Source of the DNA: Sceloporus undulatus
Lineage: Eukaryota > Chordata > Lepidosauria > Squamata > Phrynosomatidae
Assembly: GCF_019175285.1 (NCBI RefSeq)
Contig: NC_056527.1
Coordinates: forward strand, 107,897,129 to 107,961,128
Direction: 5' to 3'
Length of the DNA stretch: 64,000 nucleotides
Part shown: piece after piece, positions 1 to 11,000 of the stretch
How positions within the stretch are numbered: position 1 is the stretch's first letter
Layout: every line of letters begins with the position of its first letter
Program-made: the position numbers and the translations under genes
The notes under the pieces: model-generated
Told to the model about the DNA's origin: nothing
Database searches by the model: none
What the model saw: the letters and a program-made list of their open reading frames with translations, nothing else

Positions 1-576
1 AGCCGTTAAAGTGGACGGATGACGGGAAGCTGCGGGAAAAGAGGTAGCTTGAGCCGTGGTAAGATGGATGCGAAGTCGGGGGTGGCTCTGAGAGGGACTC
101 AAGGGGAAGGGAAGGCTTTGTGCGAGGGAGGAGGGCCAGCTCCTAATGAGGAAACGGGGGCTGCATCCACACTGGAGAAATAACCCGGTTTGACACCGCT
201 TTAACTTGTTGTCTGGCTGAAGGCTATGGAATTCTGGGAGTTGGAGTCTGTGTAAGATGCAGTTGCCAGTCTCCTTGGCTTCTGTCCAAGGAGACAGAAG
301 GTTAGTGAACCTTCTCCTTCGCCAGAGGCCACCGAATGTCTGGGGCCAAGTCTGGCCAAATAGAGCTCTCCAGCGTTGATGCTCTCAGGCTTAGGCCCTG
401 GATTAAGGCGGTGGAGCTGGGAAGGTTGTAGGGCTGGAAGTGGCAGAGCAAAAGGAAGAGGCCTGCTATGTCTAGGCTGGCTCGGTTCGTAGCATGTCTG
501 CTAGGCCTACATGACCAGCCCAGAGTGTGCGACAGCTTTCCTCCTACTCACAGGGTCTAAGGCTACAACCTGAGAG
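1..576. other. Left edge, no coding gene seen
   Basis: The first 130 bases are GC-richer than what follows and contain a donor-like GTAAGA at 59-64. This could be a non-coding 5' exon of the zinc-finger gene starting at 2668 or the edge of another gene, but nothing proves it. A MITE arm lies at 158-262. No reading frame here resembles a known protein. Confidence 0.3.
158..262 (+). repeat. Foldback MITE, family A, single arm
   Basis: Begins with the family A terminus (GCTGCATCCACACTGGAG) and runs through the 'aattctgggagttgga' core. Only one arm is recognisable; full copies in this window are palindromes of about 220 bp. Confidence 0.6.
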
Positions 577-822
577 CTAAAATTAACATAGGGCCAGAAC
601 AGACAGGCCAAATAGAGCCGCTCCATGTCACTTTGGGGGTGTGCTGTCCCAATGATGCATGCGCCCTAAGAGGCCAGAAACTACCAAAGCCATGCTCCAC
701 TCCTAAGGACTGGAGCGCAGCTTCTGGCCTCTTCCAATGCATGTGTCATTTAAACAGCATACCTCCAAAGTGACCCAAAGCAGCTTTATTTTGCCCTGTC
801 CGTTTGGGTCCATAGTCATTCC
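577..822. repeat. Foldback MITE, family D
   Basis: An inverted repeat with a hairpin centre (CTCCTAAGGACTGGAG near 700-715). The arms carry 'cactttgg(a/g)ggt(a/g)tgctgt' and its complement, and the ends read 'gggccagaacagacaggcc' and 'ggccctgtccgtttggg' in opposite orientation. A second copy is at 31305-31545. No coding capacity, so a non-autonomous DNA element is inferred. Confidence 0.65.
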
Positions 823-2620
823 ATAATGGTCAGTTGGTTCACTAAATGAGGCCCAGTGCTGAAACCCAGTCTTGGAACATCTGCTGTATCTCCTTAACTG
901 CAAAGGGGTGCTGGGGACAATTGCCAGTTTTGGACAGGGGTCCATGCTGTTCCTCCAGCCTATGGCTTTCCTCTAGCCAACTGCCCTCTCATAAGAGGAT
1001 TTAGATAAAGCTAAGATAAAAGGCCAGGACCAAGAGACTTTCCTGCCCAAGACAACGCAGCAAATGGCTCCCCATAGCAACCCAAGGAAAGGTACGGAGC
1101 ACCCAAAACCAGGCGAGTTATTTTGGTACTTGGGGAAAGAACAGCCCATATACATCCCTGCCCTCTGAAGAACTTAACAATGTTCTGCTCTTCAGTCACA
1201 CACCCAAGACAACACAACACAACACAACACACACACACTGCCTAAGGCAAATGCCTCACTGCCTAATTGTATGCTGGCATTGCGTCTGATGTTTAATTTT
1301 AAAACTTCCTCAATTTTCTGTATATTACATAAACAGTATCTAAAAATGACCCATCCCAGAACTAAACAGGGTTGTTCGCCTCACTTGCAAAAATGCTCCT
1401 AGAGTTACAGAAGACCCCAAACATCCTGCACTCAGTCTGTAAAACATCCTTCCAAGAAGAAAGAAATCCTATTATTTTCCAAGGCAGTCTGTCTCACAAT
1501 CAGTTAGGAACGTCCTATTTGATGGTTCAATACATCCCACATTTTCTGTCTATTAAAACCCTTGCTTCCCCTGCCCTTGTTTTTTGTTTCCTTTCTCCAG
1601 GACTGCTCCATCTTCAAAGTTTAGACAAGATTTAGACAAGAACATTATCGGATCTCTTCACTTCCGCTTTTGTTGTAGAAGCATTTCCAGAGCTTGGAAA
1701 CACTTCCTTAAAAATAAATTCATTACCTCTAATACGTTGAACTTTTCAGCAACAAATTTAAAATTTGTTCTTTTAATAATTAAACAACCAGGGTCTTGTT
1801 GTTATTTTTAAAGTACACAGGCCTGCAATAATTTTTTTTAATATTGTAGCTGTTTTTAAATGTATTTTTGGATGCTGAACTTGTAAAACACAATTGAAAT
1901 GTCATACAGTTTTTTCACAAATTCAGTACTTTTATCAACTCAGTTGTTACTCAGCTTTGATGAAGTGTAGACGCTTATGCTCCAGTGCAATTTCTTTTAG
2001 TGCTTTTGAATAGATTTTTGTGTTTCATATCAATTAAGGTGTTCTGAAAGTCTGTTAGAAGACTTTAACCCCTTTCTTGCTCTTTGTAGGGCAATTATTT
2101 GCAGGATCATTTCATCCAATCGTATATTACAACATACAAACATCAAAGCAGGTTGTGAAAAACATGTATGTGATGGAGCAAATCTGAGGTCGTTCTTGGA
2201 TTTAGAACTCCAAATTCCTATTAAAACCAGTATACATTTTTAAAAAGTATTTATGACCCTCAGTTACGCAGGCCTGTGTTATTGCATTTTATAGTGTTTA
2301 CATTTGTTACTTTTTGAGCAGTAATTTTAGGTTTGGAGGTATTGGGGGCCCTTTTTAGTAATTTTCAGTGATTGTTAATGTACCACATAACGATTTCATT
2401 AATGATTACTGTCACACGTTAACTTTATAACATCTGAACACCAACAAATTTCTTTTCAATGAATTTCAATAAACAAGTTAACATTAACATGCAAGTGATA
2501 CCACAAATATTTCCAAGCTCTGTGGATCTTGAATTCACTTTTGAATCGATCCTTTTCATGTTGGCCCAGATCATCTAGAACACAGCAGTTAGGTGCAGTC
2601 TAGTGGCTTCCTAAGAAAGA
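823..2620. other. Intergenic, AT-rich, nothing recognised
   Basis: A short AC-rich microsatellite lies at about 1207-1238. The rest is AT-rich with only short chance reading frames and no splice-bounded coding segment that I can support. It may hold upstream non-coding sequence of the zinc-finger gene. Confidence 0.4.
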
Positions 2621-2667
2621 GACTTTAACATACCGCAAAATCCAAAGTTTGGAAAGGCTTTAAGAAA

Positions 2668-5600
2668 ATGGCCATGGAGATGGAGACAAGATCACTATTG
2701 GCCAAATGGATTGAGATGGAGCCCACTCCAGAGGAGATAGACAGTTCTGTCAGATTGCCTGAGCTGCCTAACCTGGTGCAATGTGGGACCATAGAGGACC
2801 TGCTCCATGATATAGCACCCCAGCAGGCACATCCTGGGCCCACTCAGTGCTGGGAGGATGCTTGGAAGCAAGTACTAGAAGCACTGGACACCCAGTCTTT
2901 CCCATACACTCTAAGCAGTGAAAATCCAGAAAATGAAGGAGTTGACTGTCCTCAAAAGAGCTTAGAAGAAGCAGGTGCACTGGAGGAACTTGCCTTAGAC
3001 CCCAGTTTCCCTGTAAAGGTCTCACCTACCTTGTCGGAAAACACGTGGATTCTTCAGTTCCAGCTGGGAGATGATATTGAATCCTGCTTAGAAGCCTTTG
3101 AACAGGCAGCCAATGCCCAACACTGGCCCAAGGAAGAATGGGTAGCCCAGCTGAAGCCTCATCTGAGCCCTAAAGCCTTCCTAGCCTGCAGGGACTTGGG
3201 GCTCAATGTGGCTTATGACTACGATGTGGTAAAGGCAAGCATCCTGCGTCACTATGGCATCACCACAGAGACTCAACGGCAGTGTTTCAGGCAGTATGGT
3301 TATCTGGAATCCAAGGGGCCCAGAGAAGCATGCCAGAAACTCCGGACACTTGCATGGCGCTGGCTGAAGCCGGAAAAGCATACCAAAGAGCAGATCCTGG
3401 AGCAATTCATTCTGGAGCAGTTTCTGGCCATTCTACCACAGGAAATGCAAAGGCGGGTGAGAGAATGCAGTCCAGAGACATGCAACCAGGCAGTGGATCT
3501 TGCTGAAGGTTTCCAACTAGGAACTGAGGTAAGAGAGGAAGGAAGGGCATGAGAGATTGTACTCCACACAGAAAATTGTTCCTTGTTTGTTTGACCTCCA
3601 GGTATGCCTTATATAAGCCTGTGCTGAAGGCAGGAATCATGTGGCTCTTAGAATATCCTTAATTCCTGCCTTGCCATATTGTCTGGCTATTTTTAAGCCA
3701 TCGAACATTGGTTAAGCATTGGCTCTGTATCTGATACTCTTGAGGACTGTTAATTCATTCATTCTTAATAGTTTTCTTGAATATTGTGCTGCTTAGTTTA
3801 TTTTGCCAATGATATGAATGAAGATTAAATGACAGGATTCATGTAACAGTACTGACCCAACCTGGACTTGCATTTTGCTGCCTTTGGAGGCTTTATAAAT
3901 TGTTTCATTTGGCCAGGTTTGTTTTTTTATTATCCCTGTTTCTCTCATGTGTATGTCATGTTAACGATGGATCAATTTCATTTTTGCTCTCTTGTTTTTT
4001 GTTTGTTTGTTTTTGCTTCTGAAGCTTACATTCACGGTGTCCCATTTCCACATCAGTTGTTAATCTACACCACCACCACCCCAAAAAAAACCGTATGTGT
4101 TCTCATGCATATTTCCCTAATAGAGACCTTTTTGGAGAACTGCAATGTTACAATTTTGAAAAGTGCAATATCAAAGTACAGTAAAATTGTTTCAATATTG
4201 GTTCAGGAAGTAGGAATGATACTTATTTGCATTAAAATTTGAAACAAACTCTGCCATTCTTCACATTTTAGGAATACAGGGCTAAATCCGATTGTTAATC
4301 TGAGCTACATTAGCTCCACTGAATCAGTTGTTGAGTTGTCAATTGTCCCATTGATTCAGTCATTCTGTACTAGCTGGGACTAGCAATTGGTTTTAGTTTG
4401 TTGGACAGTACTATGTATGAAGTCAGACTGTTTGTCCATCTAGCTCTGTGTTGTGTAATCTGAATGGCACCAGGGTCCATTCATACTACACAGTTATAGC
4501 ATTAATATTCCACTTTAATGGCTATGGTTCCATTTTATAAAATCCTGGGATTTGTAATCTGGTCCAGCCCCAAGGTGCTCTGGCTAAGAATTCTAAATGT
4601 TTGTCCCTAAACTGCACATCCCAAGATCAGTAGGACAGAGCCATAGCAGTTAAAANNNNNNNNNNGGAAATAATACAGCTATAATTGTATAGTGTATGTA
4701 TGGGCCAGACATTATGTTGAGTGGAGACACTCAGAACTTGAAAGAGCATGATGCCTCCCACTGTGTAATGGTCTCCTCACTGAATAGTCCAACATATATT
4801 CCATGTAGTGTAGAAAATATCATGGCTCTTATATTTGTGACCTAAGCTGTGGGTCATAACCACCATCCATTCTGCTGGCTTATAAACTTTCATATGTACA
4901 CACATGTAGGATCACCACACAATATGGTTGGAGAGGGCAATCTATGGCCCACACATATATTGTTAGGCTATAATTCCCATCAGTCCAAGACAACATACTG
5001 GTTAGGATGATTGGGGAACTGTAATACAATAACTTGGAGGTTTCTCATACTTGCCACAGAAGACTGTGTGGGCACTGGGCTGTTTCTTGCACGGTTTTGA
5101 TAGGACTTTTAGTCTGACACTATTGGAATGAGGAAAATGTTTAAAAAATTGAATTTAGTGGCAGGAAGAAGAACAGAGGCATTAACATGCCTCCTGATTG
5201 GGAATTGTGCTCAGGTTTCATACACAAGATTTGGAAAAGCTATTTTTTTTACTACAGCTTTCAGACTTTTCCTGCCAGCATGGCCAAATGTAGTCCAAGA
5301 AAACAATTTTTCCAGGTTCGGGCTGCAAGTGAGCTGAAGGAAGCTATTGCATAATTTCTAGCATTACATCAGGTTTGAGAGGATCCCCCCCTCCCTTAGT
5401 ACATTCGAAGATTACTGTGGTTTGCCTCTTGTCTTGTTTTCTTGTTCCATTTCTAACTGTACTGCTTTCATTCTCTCTCAACCTGAAAAGCCACCAGTGC
5501 CCTTCGAAGATATCTCTATGAACTTCTCTGATGAAGAGTGGGCCACCTTATCAGAGGAGCAACGAATGTTGTATCAGGATGTCATGCTGGAGAATTTTCA

Positions 5601-8600
5601 GAATGTGTCCACTTTGGGTGAGGATTGGCCTGCTTGGTAGGCCTCACTCTTGCTTTCATGGCAACACTAGATATTGCTGACTCTTTCCTGGTCCCTTCAG
5701 AAGCCTAAGTTACATTCATTGTGGTTAGAAAATAACTGGCATCCTCTGTGTTAGACTGACAAGCAGTGGCAGTTCTGGTGTCAGCAAGCAGTGTATCTGT
5801 TCTAGGTGTTAATCCAAACTTTTAAAGTATCTGAGTTCGATTTTGATTATTCACTGCACTACTGATAAGAGAGCTACCAGTGAACACTGCTTAAAAAAAA
5901 TGGGCCACTGGAAGCCTGGGGCAATGCATGGAGGATGTGGATACTAGTTCTATAGAATGAAGCATAAATAATTTATCTTTAAGGTTGTATCCACACTGCA
6001 GAAATAATCCAATTTGACACCACTTTAACTGTCATGGCTGAATGCTATGGAATCTTGGGAATTGTAGTTTCTTGGGTCACCGGAGTTCTCTGACAGAGAA
6101 GGTTCAATATCTCACAAAACTACAATTCTCAGGATTCCATAGCATTGAGCCATGACAGGTAAAGTAGTGTCAAACTGGATTATTTCTGCAGTGCAGATGC
6201 AGCCTTAATGAATTTTAAATGGTTTTAACTCTTCTTGTTGTTTTTGTGCTGTCAGGTCATTTCTGCCTTATGGCAAGCCTAAGGCCATGACATCACAGGA
6301 TTTTCTTGGCAAGTTTCTTCAGAAAGGGTCTGCCTTTGAAATCCTGTGAGGCTGAGGGTATATGACTTGCCCAAGTTTTGACTTGATTGTTTTTTTAAAT
6401 AACACATACAATCTTATACATATTTATTATTGATGTGTTTGTATGTTTTAATCTGTACTGTTCTTTATTAATTTATAAGATGCTCTAAATCCCATAATTG
6501 AGAAAAAGGTGTGAGATTTTGTAGTGTGCCTTCAAGTTATTTCTGATTTTCTGGCAACCCTATCAAAAGGTTTTCTGGGGCTGAGAGTGTGTGACTCACT
6601 CACTCCACTACATGCATCTGAGGAAGTAGACTGAAGTCTTCAAAAGCTCATGCTGCCAACTTCTTTCTTTCATTTAGTCTCAAAGGTGCTACAAGATCTC
6701 TCTATATACTGATTCTACAGACTTAACACAGCTATACTTTTGAATTCTACCAGGGTTTCCCAGTGAGCTTCCATGGCTGAGAGGGGAATTGAACCCTGTT
6801 TTCCAGAGTTGTAGTCCAACTCTCAAACTACTGTATCAGTCTGGCTCTATACTAACACTAATGCTGTATCCTTTATCTAGTGCCCTCTGCACAATACACT
6901 CTGATCTTGGAATGAATAGTGTGGCATATTTGGAGATCAGTCCTTAGCACCTCTCCCTTGATGTACTGATATGGATCACTTCCCTAATACCATCACCACC
7001 ATGTCTACTCTTTACTTCTTTAAGATTGCTAAGTGCATTAATGGTGTCGCTGAATTGCAGCGTTCTTGTTTTTCCTGAAGAACTGTCAGGGAACTTGCGG
7101 GAAAATAATTGAAGATTTTTTAGCCTCCTTATTGTAACTACTTTTCTCAGTGTTCCTTGGTCATTGGGTGTGGCAGGTGGTATAGTGTCTAAAAGCGTGT
7201 TTAAATATATTCGGTAAATATGCCAAGGGTAACAACTGTTCTTTACTTGGCATATAAACATTTTATAATTATGGTGTGACAGATATTTCTTCCTTTTCCT
7301 TTGATAGGATTTCCTCAGGAGAAACATGAATTAATCTTTCAGATAAAACAAGGAGAAGAAACAGATTTTCAGGATGATACTATAACAGACCTTCCAGAAA
7401 GTCAACTCACAGGTGAAGGTGAGTATTCAGCTATGAGGAGCAAGTCAGCAGGCCTCAGTCAAGTATATTTAGAGATATGTCAGGTGAGCACAGCAGATGT
7501 TAAGGGGTTTGCTATAGAGTGAATTAAAGCCTACTGTTGCTCTTTGGCTTGTTGCTTTGCCACAAAAGCAGTGGGAACCTAGGAAGCAAAAGGCTGGGAA
7601 ACCAACCTGAACTGGAATCCACAATGGTATGTACTCGAACTGAAATGTAGGGCAGCCTTGTGCAGGAATTGGGAACTGGATATTGGGGAAGGTGATTGCT
7701 CAGGAAGTCCAGCCACTAGCCAGAACCAGAGATCACGTCACAATGAGGGAAGACTCTCTGTGTCCAGGCAAAATTTGACACAGAGCAGGAAGAATTTGTA
7801 GACTTTCCTGCTGAGGTGAACCAATGGGTGTTTGCATGGAGAGATACTCCCATGCCAGTTTGGTAGAACCCAAGAAGTTCCTAATTTTACAAGGTTGGAA
7901 TGACAAGATTGGATAATATGGCCTGAGTGCTTTATTTAGGATCTGCTAAATGTGGAATACCAACCCTTTTTTTCACAGCAGGGCTCCTGCATCTTTAAAA
8001 ACATGTCAGGGAGATTTTCTCTGTTACTGTATCTCTGTGCTAGGAAAAGTTACACTCTCAGAGGTGTAGGAGCTTTGCCAATGTATTAAATTGGAAATTA
8101 TGGCCCGTTACAGACAGGCCTATAGTACGGACTGGGTCCGTGCTAGGGTTAGAAAGGGGCGTCACTTCCGGATGCCCCTAACCCTAGTATGGACTGAGCT
8201 TGTACAAAATGGCGGCGTCCGTTCCACACGGGGGCCGCCATTTTGACGTCACGGATGCATAGCGTCCAGACGTCACACGGGGCAAGTAATGCCGCGAGTG
8301 CACAACTAGCGCCTTGCGGCGCCACTTCTGGGGCACAGAAAGAAGTGCCATTTCAGCGCTTCTTTTCAGCTGTGTCTGGGAACTGCACGGTTTGGCTGCT
8401 GTGGTTCGCGGATGCAGCAACCGGCGGCGGCAGCAGAGCGCCCTTGGGCGCTCTGTAACACGCCAATGTCTCCAAAGGTTAGAATCTTGTCTTTACTTTT
8501 TAAGTTAACCTTTATTTTTATTTTTTCCTCTCAGAAGTCTGTAGTAGCCAGTCCAAATACTGATTTTTGGACCATGACTAGTGTTTTTTTTAATCTTGGT

Positions 8601-10850
8601 CGTTCTGCAAGTGGGATGTAATCCATTCTTATTCTTTTAGCCTCCCCTTCAAGTAGGGCAGTTAGAGCCGTTATAATGCATGAGGCCTGGTGCAGAATTT
8701 AGCAAGAGGTCCTCTTTCCTATTGACTTTAAAATTTAAAGAGGTGTTAGTCCTTCATAATGACAAAGATTTATTTATTTATATTTTATTTTTCTTCCAAA
8801 ATTGTTTATATCATGGGTAGGCTAACATGCTGTCCTCCAAGCGTCCACCAACAGTGGTTTTGCACTTGCACAAGACACTGGGTCTTGTTTTAGTATCAGG
8901 AAGTATCGTGGTGGTGCAAACTTATTATGACAAGGGTTTTCTTGACAAGGATTTTTCAGAGGGGGTTTGCTTTTGCCTTCCTCTATGGCTGAAAGAATGT
9001 GACTTGCTCAAGGTGGCCCAGGGGGTTTAAATGGCTGAGTGGGGATTTGAATCTTGGTCTTATAATCCAGTGTTGAAACCACTACAGCACACTGCCTGTC
9101 ATGAGGTATATAGGTTTTGGTGGAAAATATGAACAATTGTATGGGAAGGGCCTGTTGGGTACATATTTGCTGTCTGTACCTGCTAAAGTTGCCCGTCCTG
9201 ATTCATATACCTGTATTTGGTACCTTTCAAGTAATGAGAGGAAAGGTCCTTGCCCCAAGAGGGTTGCCATATGGCAACCTACTGAAGGGGTGGTCTTTTC
9301 TTTCTTCATTTTAGCATTAATCTTCTCTTTTTCTCAGCTGAGGTATAGGAAGAAAGGGATATCTTTTTATTCTCTTCAGAGATAAACCTGAATCTTCTTT
9401 TCTTTTTTAACCTTCCATTACAGAAAACTCACCAGTTCCACCTTCTGAGGAACAACCTGTAGAAAAGAAAGCTGTTTCAGAGAAGGCAAATACAGCAGCA
9501 GTGAAGGAACCAACCCTGTCAGCAGAAACAACTGAAGAGCATTCAGACCTAGTTGAATCATTTGGCTGTGAGCCCTCCAGTCCAGAGAAGCAGCCTCCAC
9601 AACCTGTTAAGCAGAGCCCTGTAAAGACGTCCTCAGCCAAGACCCAACCCACAAAAAAGCAAACCTCATCCCCAAAAGGTAGAACCCCTCAAAAGAAGAA
9701 ACAGCAGCCACCAGTCACAGGTGAACCTGCTCCCAGGACAAAACAGCCTCCACCTTTAGTGTCAAGAGAAGTGTCTGGGAAGCAGGAATCAGATGCTGCT
9801 GCTGTTTCAACCCCCCAGCCACCCAAGCGAAAGAAGGGGACACCACCAAAGGGTCGGCTGCCAAAACTGAAGATGCAAGCAGCACCAGTAGCAGAGCTCC
9901 CCAAGCTGAGTAACAAATCAGAGACTCAGGGTGTGCCCCCCAATTTGAAGAAGGAACTTCTGATGCCAGAGAAAACTTCCCCTCAGAAGAAGAGCCAAAG
10001 CCAGCAAGAGACTATCTGTGATTCCACTACAGGAAGCTCATCTGTTCCACCTTCTGAGGAACAACCTATGGAAAAGAAAGCTGTTTCAAAGAAGATAACA
10101 CAGCAAATGCTACTGCCGCCAGATGAGAATGCAAAGCCCCACAAGATCACCATCCCTGTTATCACGTGGCACCCACCATTCAGCGCCACCGTTGTATCAG
10201 ATCTCACATGCCTGGAGTGCGGTCGGTCGTTCAGGCAGAGGGCCGACCTGCGTCACCACCAGTATGTCCACACCAGGGAGAAGCCATACACCTGCAGCAT
10301 GTGCAACAAGTGTTTCAGGCACCCTAGCCACCTCCACATTCACTTGCGGACACACAGTGGAGAGCGGCCTTACAAGTGCCCCGAATGCGGGAAGGCCTTC
10401 TCCCAAAGCTGCAATCTGCGGACACACCGGCAAATCCACACCGGCAGCAAGCCTTTCCGGTGTTGTGTGTGCACGAAGTCCTTCCGCCACAAGTCCAACC
10501 TCACCATCCATGAACGTGTGCACACTGGGGAACGCCCTTACCCTTGCTCTGTCTGCCCCAAGCGCTTCAGTGACAGGTCCACCTTGGTGCAGCACGAGCG
10601 CACGCACACAGGGGAGAGGCCCTACGCCTGTCGCGTCTGCGAACAGAGGTTCAGCCAGCTGTCACATCTTGTGAAGCACACTCGGGTCCACCCAGGTGCC
10701 AGAGGCCCGCCCAAGCCTAAGCCCACCAGAGTGCTCTCTGTGAGCCCCCCAAAGAATAGCTTGTCACAGCCGAGTGAAAAAGACAGTTCCTTGAAAACAA
10801 CAGAGTCCAAGAAGGACCAGAACAATCTTGCCTGGATCTCAAAAACATGA
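2668..10850 (+). CDS. SCAN-KRAB C2H2 zinc-finger protein (4 coding exons)
   Basis: Predicted nuclear DNA-binding regulator. Coding exons: 2668-3528, 5491-5617, 7308-7418 and 9424-10850 (stop TGA 10848-10850), together 841 residues. Exon 1 holds a pre-SCAN segment (about residues 135-176, 'EEWVAQLKPHLS') and the SCAN domain (about 185-280, 'ILEQFILEQFLAILPQEMQ'). Exon 2 is exactly 127 bp, the canonical KRAB-A length, and encodes PVPFEDISMNFSDEEW and DVMLEN. Exon 3 resembles KRAB-B ('HELIFQIKQGEE'). Exon 4 has a Lys/Pro-rich linker followed by six C2H2 fingers. Contact residues (-1,2,3,6) read QADH, HSHI, QCNT, HSNI, DSTQ and QSHK. Phases are 0, 1 and 1 and all joins stay in frame. The start has a good context (aaaATGG); upstream non-coding exons were not found. 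A functional KRAB-A would recruit TRIM28 and repress. No one-to-one mammalian orthologue is recognised, so no symbol is given. Confidence 0.88.
4474..4705. repeat. Foldback MITE, family B, with small gap inside
   Basis: Ends 'tactacacagttatagca' and 'ctataattgtatagtgt' are inverted relative to each other; the core includes 'atcctgggatttgtaatct'. It lies in intron 1 of the SCAN-KRAB gene, and ten Ns (4656-4665) interrupt the right arm. Confidence 0.65.
4656..4665. other. Assembly gap (10 N)
   Basis: Ten undetermined bases inside a foldback repeat, a structure that often breaks short-read assemblies. Confidence 0.99.
4934..5057. repeat. Foldback MITE, family K (diverged)
   Basis: Contains 'ggctataattcccatcag' in the left arm and a diverged complementary right arm ('gaactgtaatacaa'). 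It resembles the better copy at 36765-36882. Confidence 0.4.
5983..6206. repeat. Foldback MITE, family A, full copy
   Basis: A near-palindrome: 'ggttgtatccacactgcag' at the left mirrors 'ctgcagtgcagatgcagcc' at the right. Both arms include 'actttaactgtcatg' or its complement and the 'gggaattgtagtt'/'aactacaattctcag' core. It lies in intron 2 of the SCAN-KRAB gene. Confidence 0.8.
6235..6370 (-). repeat. tRNA-derived SINE, truncated
   Basis: Reverse-oriented SINE body: 'caggtcatttctgcctta' then 'ttttcttggcaagtttctt' and 'gacttgcccaagtttt'. The tRNA-like head is missing. Confidence 0.65.
6514..6865 (-). repeat. tRNA-derived SINE interrupted by a Penelope-like fragment
   Basis: SINE tail at about 6514-6603 ('tgccttcaagttatttctg') and SINE head at about 6750-6860 ('tccatggctgagaggggaat', 'tagtccaactctcaaact') are in the same reverse orientation. 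A Penelope-type end sequence (6603-6745, 'catctgaggaagtagactg' and 'ctcaaaggtgctacaagat') lies between them. The insertion therefore postdates the SINE. Confidence 0.6.
8101..8466. repeat. CpG-rich inverted-repeat element, family G
   Basis: Bounded by 'ggcccgttacagacagg' and the inverted 'gcgctctgtaacacgcc'. The inside is far richer in CpG than the flanks. It has an internal hairpin (GCTAGGGTTAG / CTAACCCTAG, 8151-8189), inverted ATGGCGGC motifs (8206-8216 and 8234-8243) and a full CRE, TGACGTCA, at 8244-8251. A second, reversed copy is at 39605-39975. No protein is encoded; a non-autonomous DNA transposon is inferred. It lies in intron 3 of the SCAN-KRAB gene. Confidence 0.65.
8925..9097 (-). 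repeat. tRNA-derived SINE
   Basis: Reverse-oriented body and head: 'ttttcttgacaaggattttt', 'gacttgctcaaggtggccc', and the box B region 'ggggatttgaatcttggtct' ending near 'actacagcacactgcc'. Located about 330 bp upstream of the zinc-finger exon at 9424. Confidence 0.7.
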
Positions 10851-10883
10851 GTTCCCGCATCCTCCAAGGGTAGGCCTCCACAA

Positions 10884-10889
10884 AATAAA
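10884..10889 (+). terminator. Candidate polyadenylation signal AATAAA
   Basis: A perfect AATAAA 34 bases after the stop of the SCAN-KRAB zinc-finger gene. This would give an unusually short 3' UTR; later AATAAA hexamers at 12419 and 14046 are alternatives. Confidence 0.35.
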
Positions 10890-10918
10890 ATGGCCACATA
10901 GAACAGGGGCAAAGAGAA

Positions 10919-11000
10919 CCTTTGGCCTACAATTCCCATGCACCTCACCCAGCATGCCCAGTAGCAAGGAATTGTGGGAGTTGTAGTTCAAAAACCCTAA
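10919..11000. repeat. Short foldback repeat after the zinc-finger gene
   Basis: 'cctacaattcccatgcac' is mirrored by 'gaattgtgggagttgtagtt' about 35 bases later, with 'cccagcatgcccag' between. It has the same actacaa-t-ccca core as the larger foldback families. Confidence 0.5.

Noticed and set aside
3181-3640. Minus-strand open frames opposite the SCAN exon
   Set aside because: Antisense shadows of a well-supported coding exon.
10123-10674. A 183-residue plus-strand frame rich in Ser, Thr and Ala, and opposing minus-strand frames
   Set aside because: Shadow frames of the six-finger exon of the SCAN-KRAB gene.
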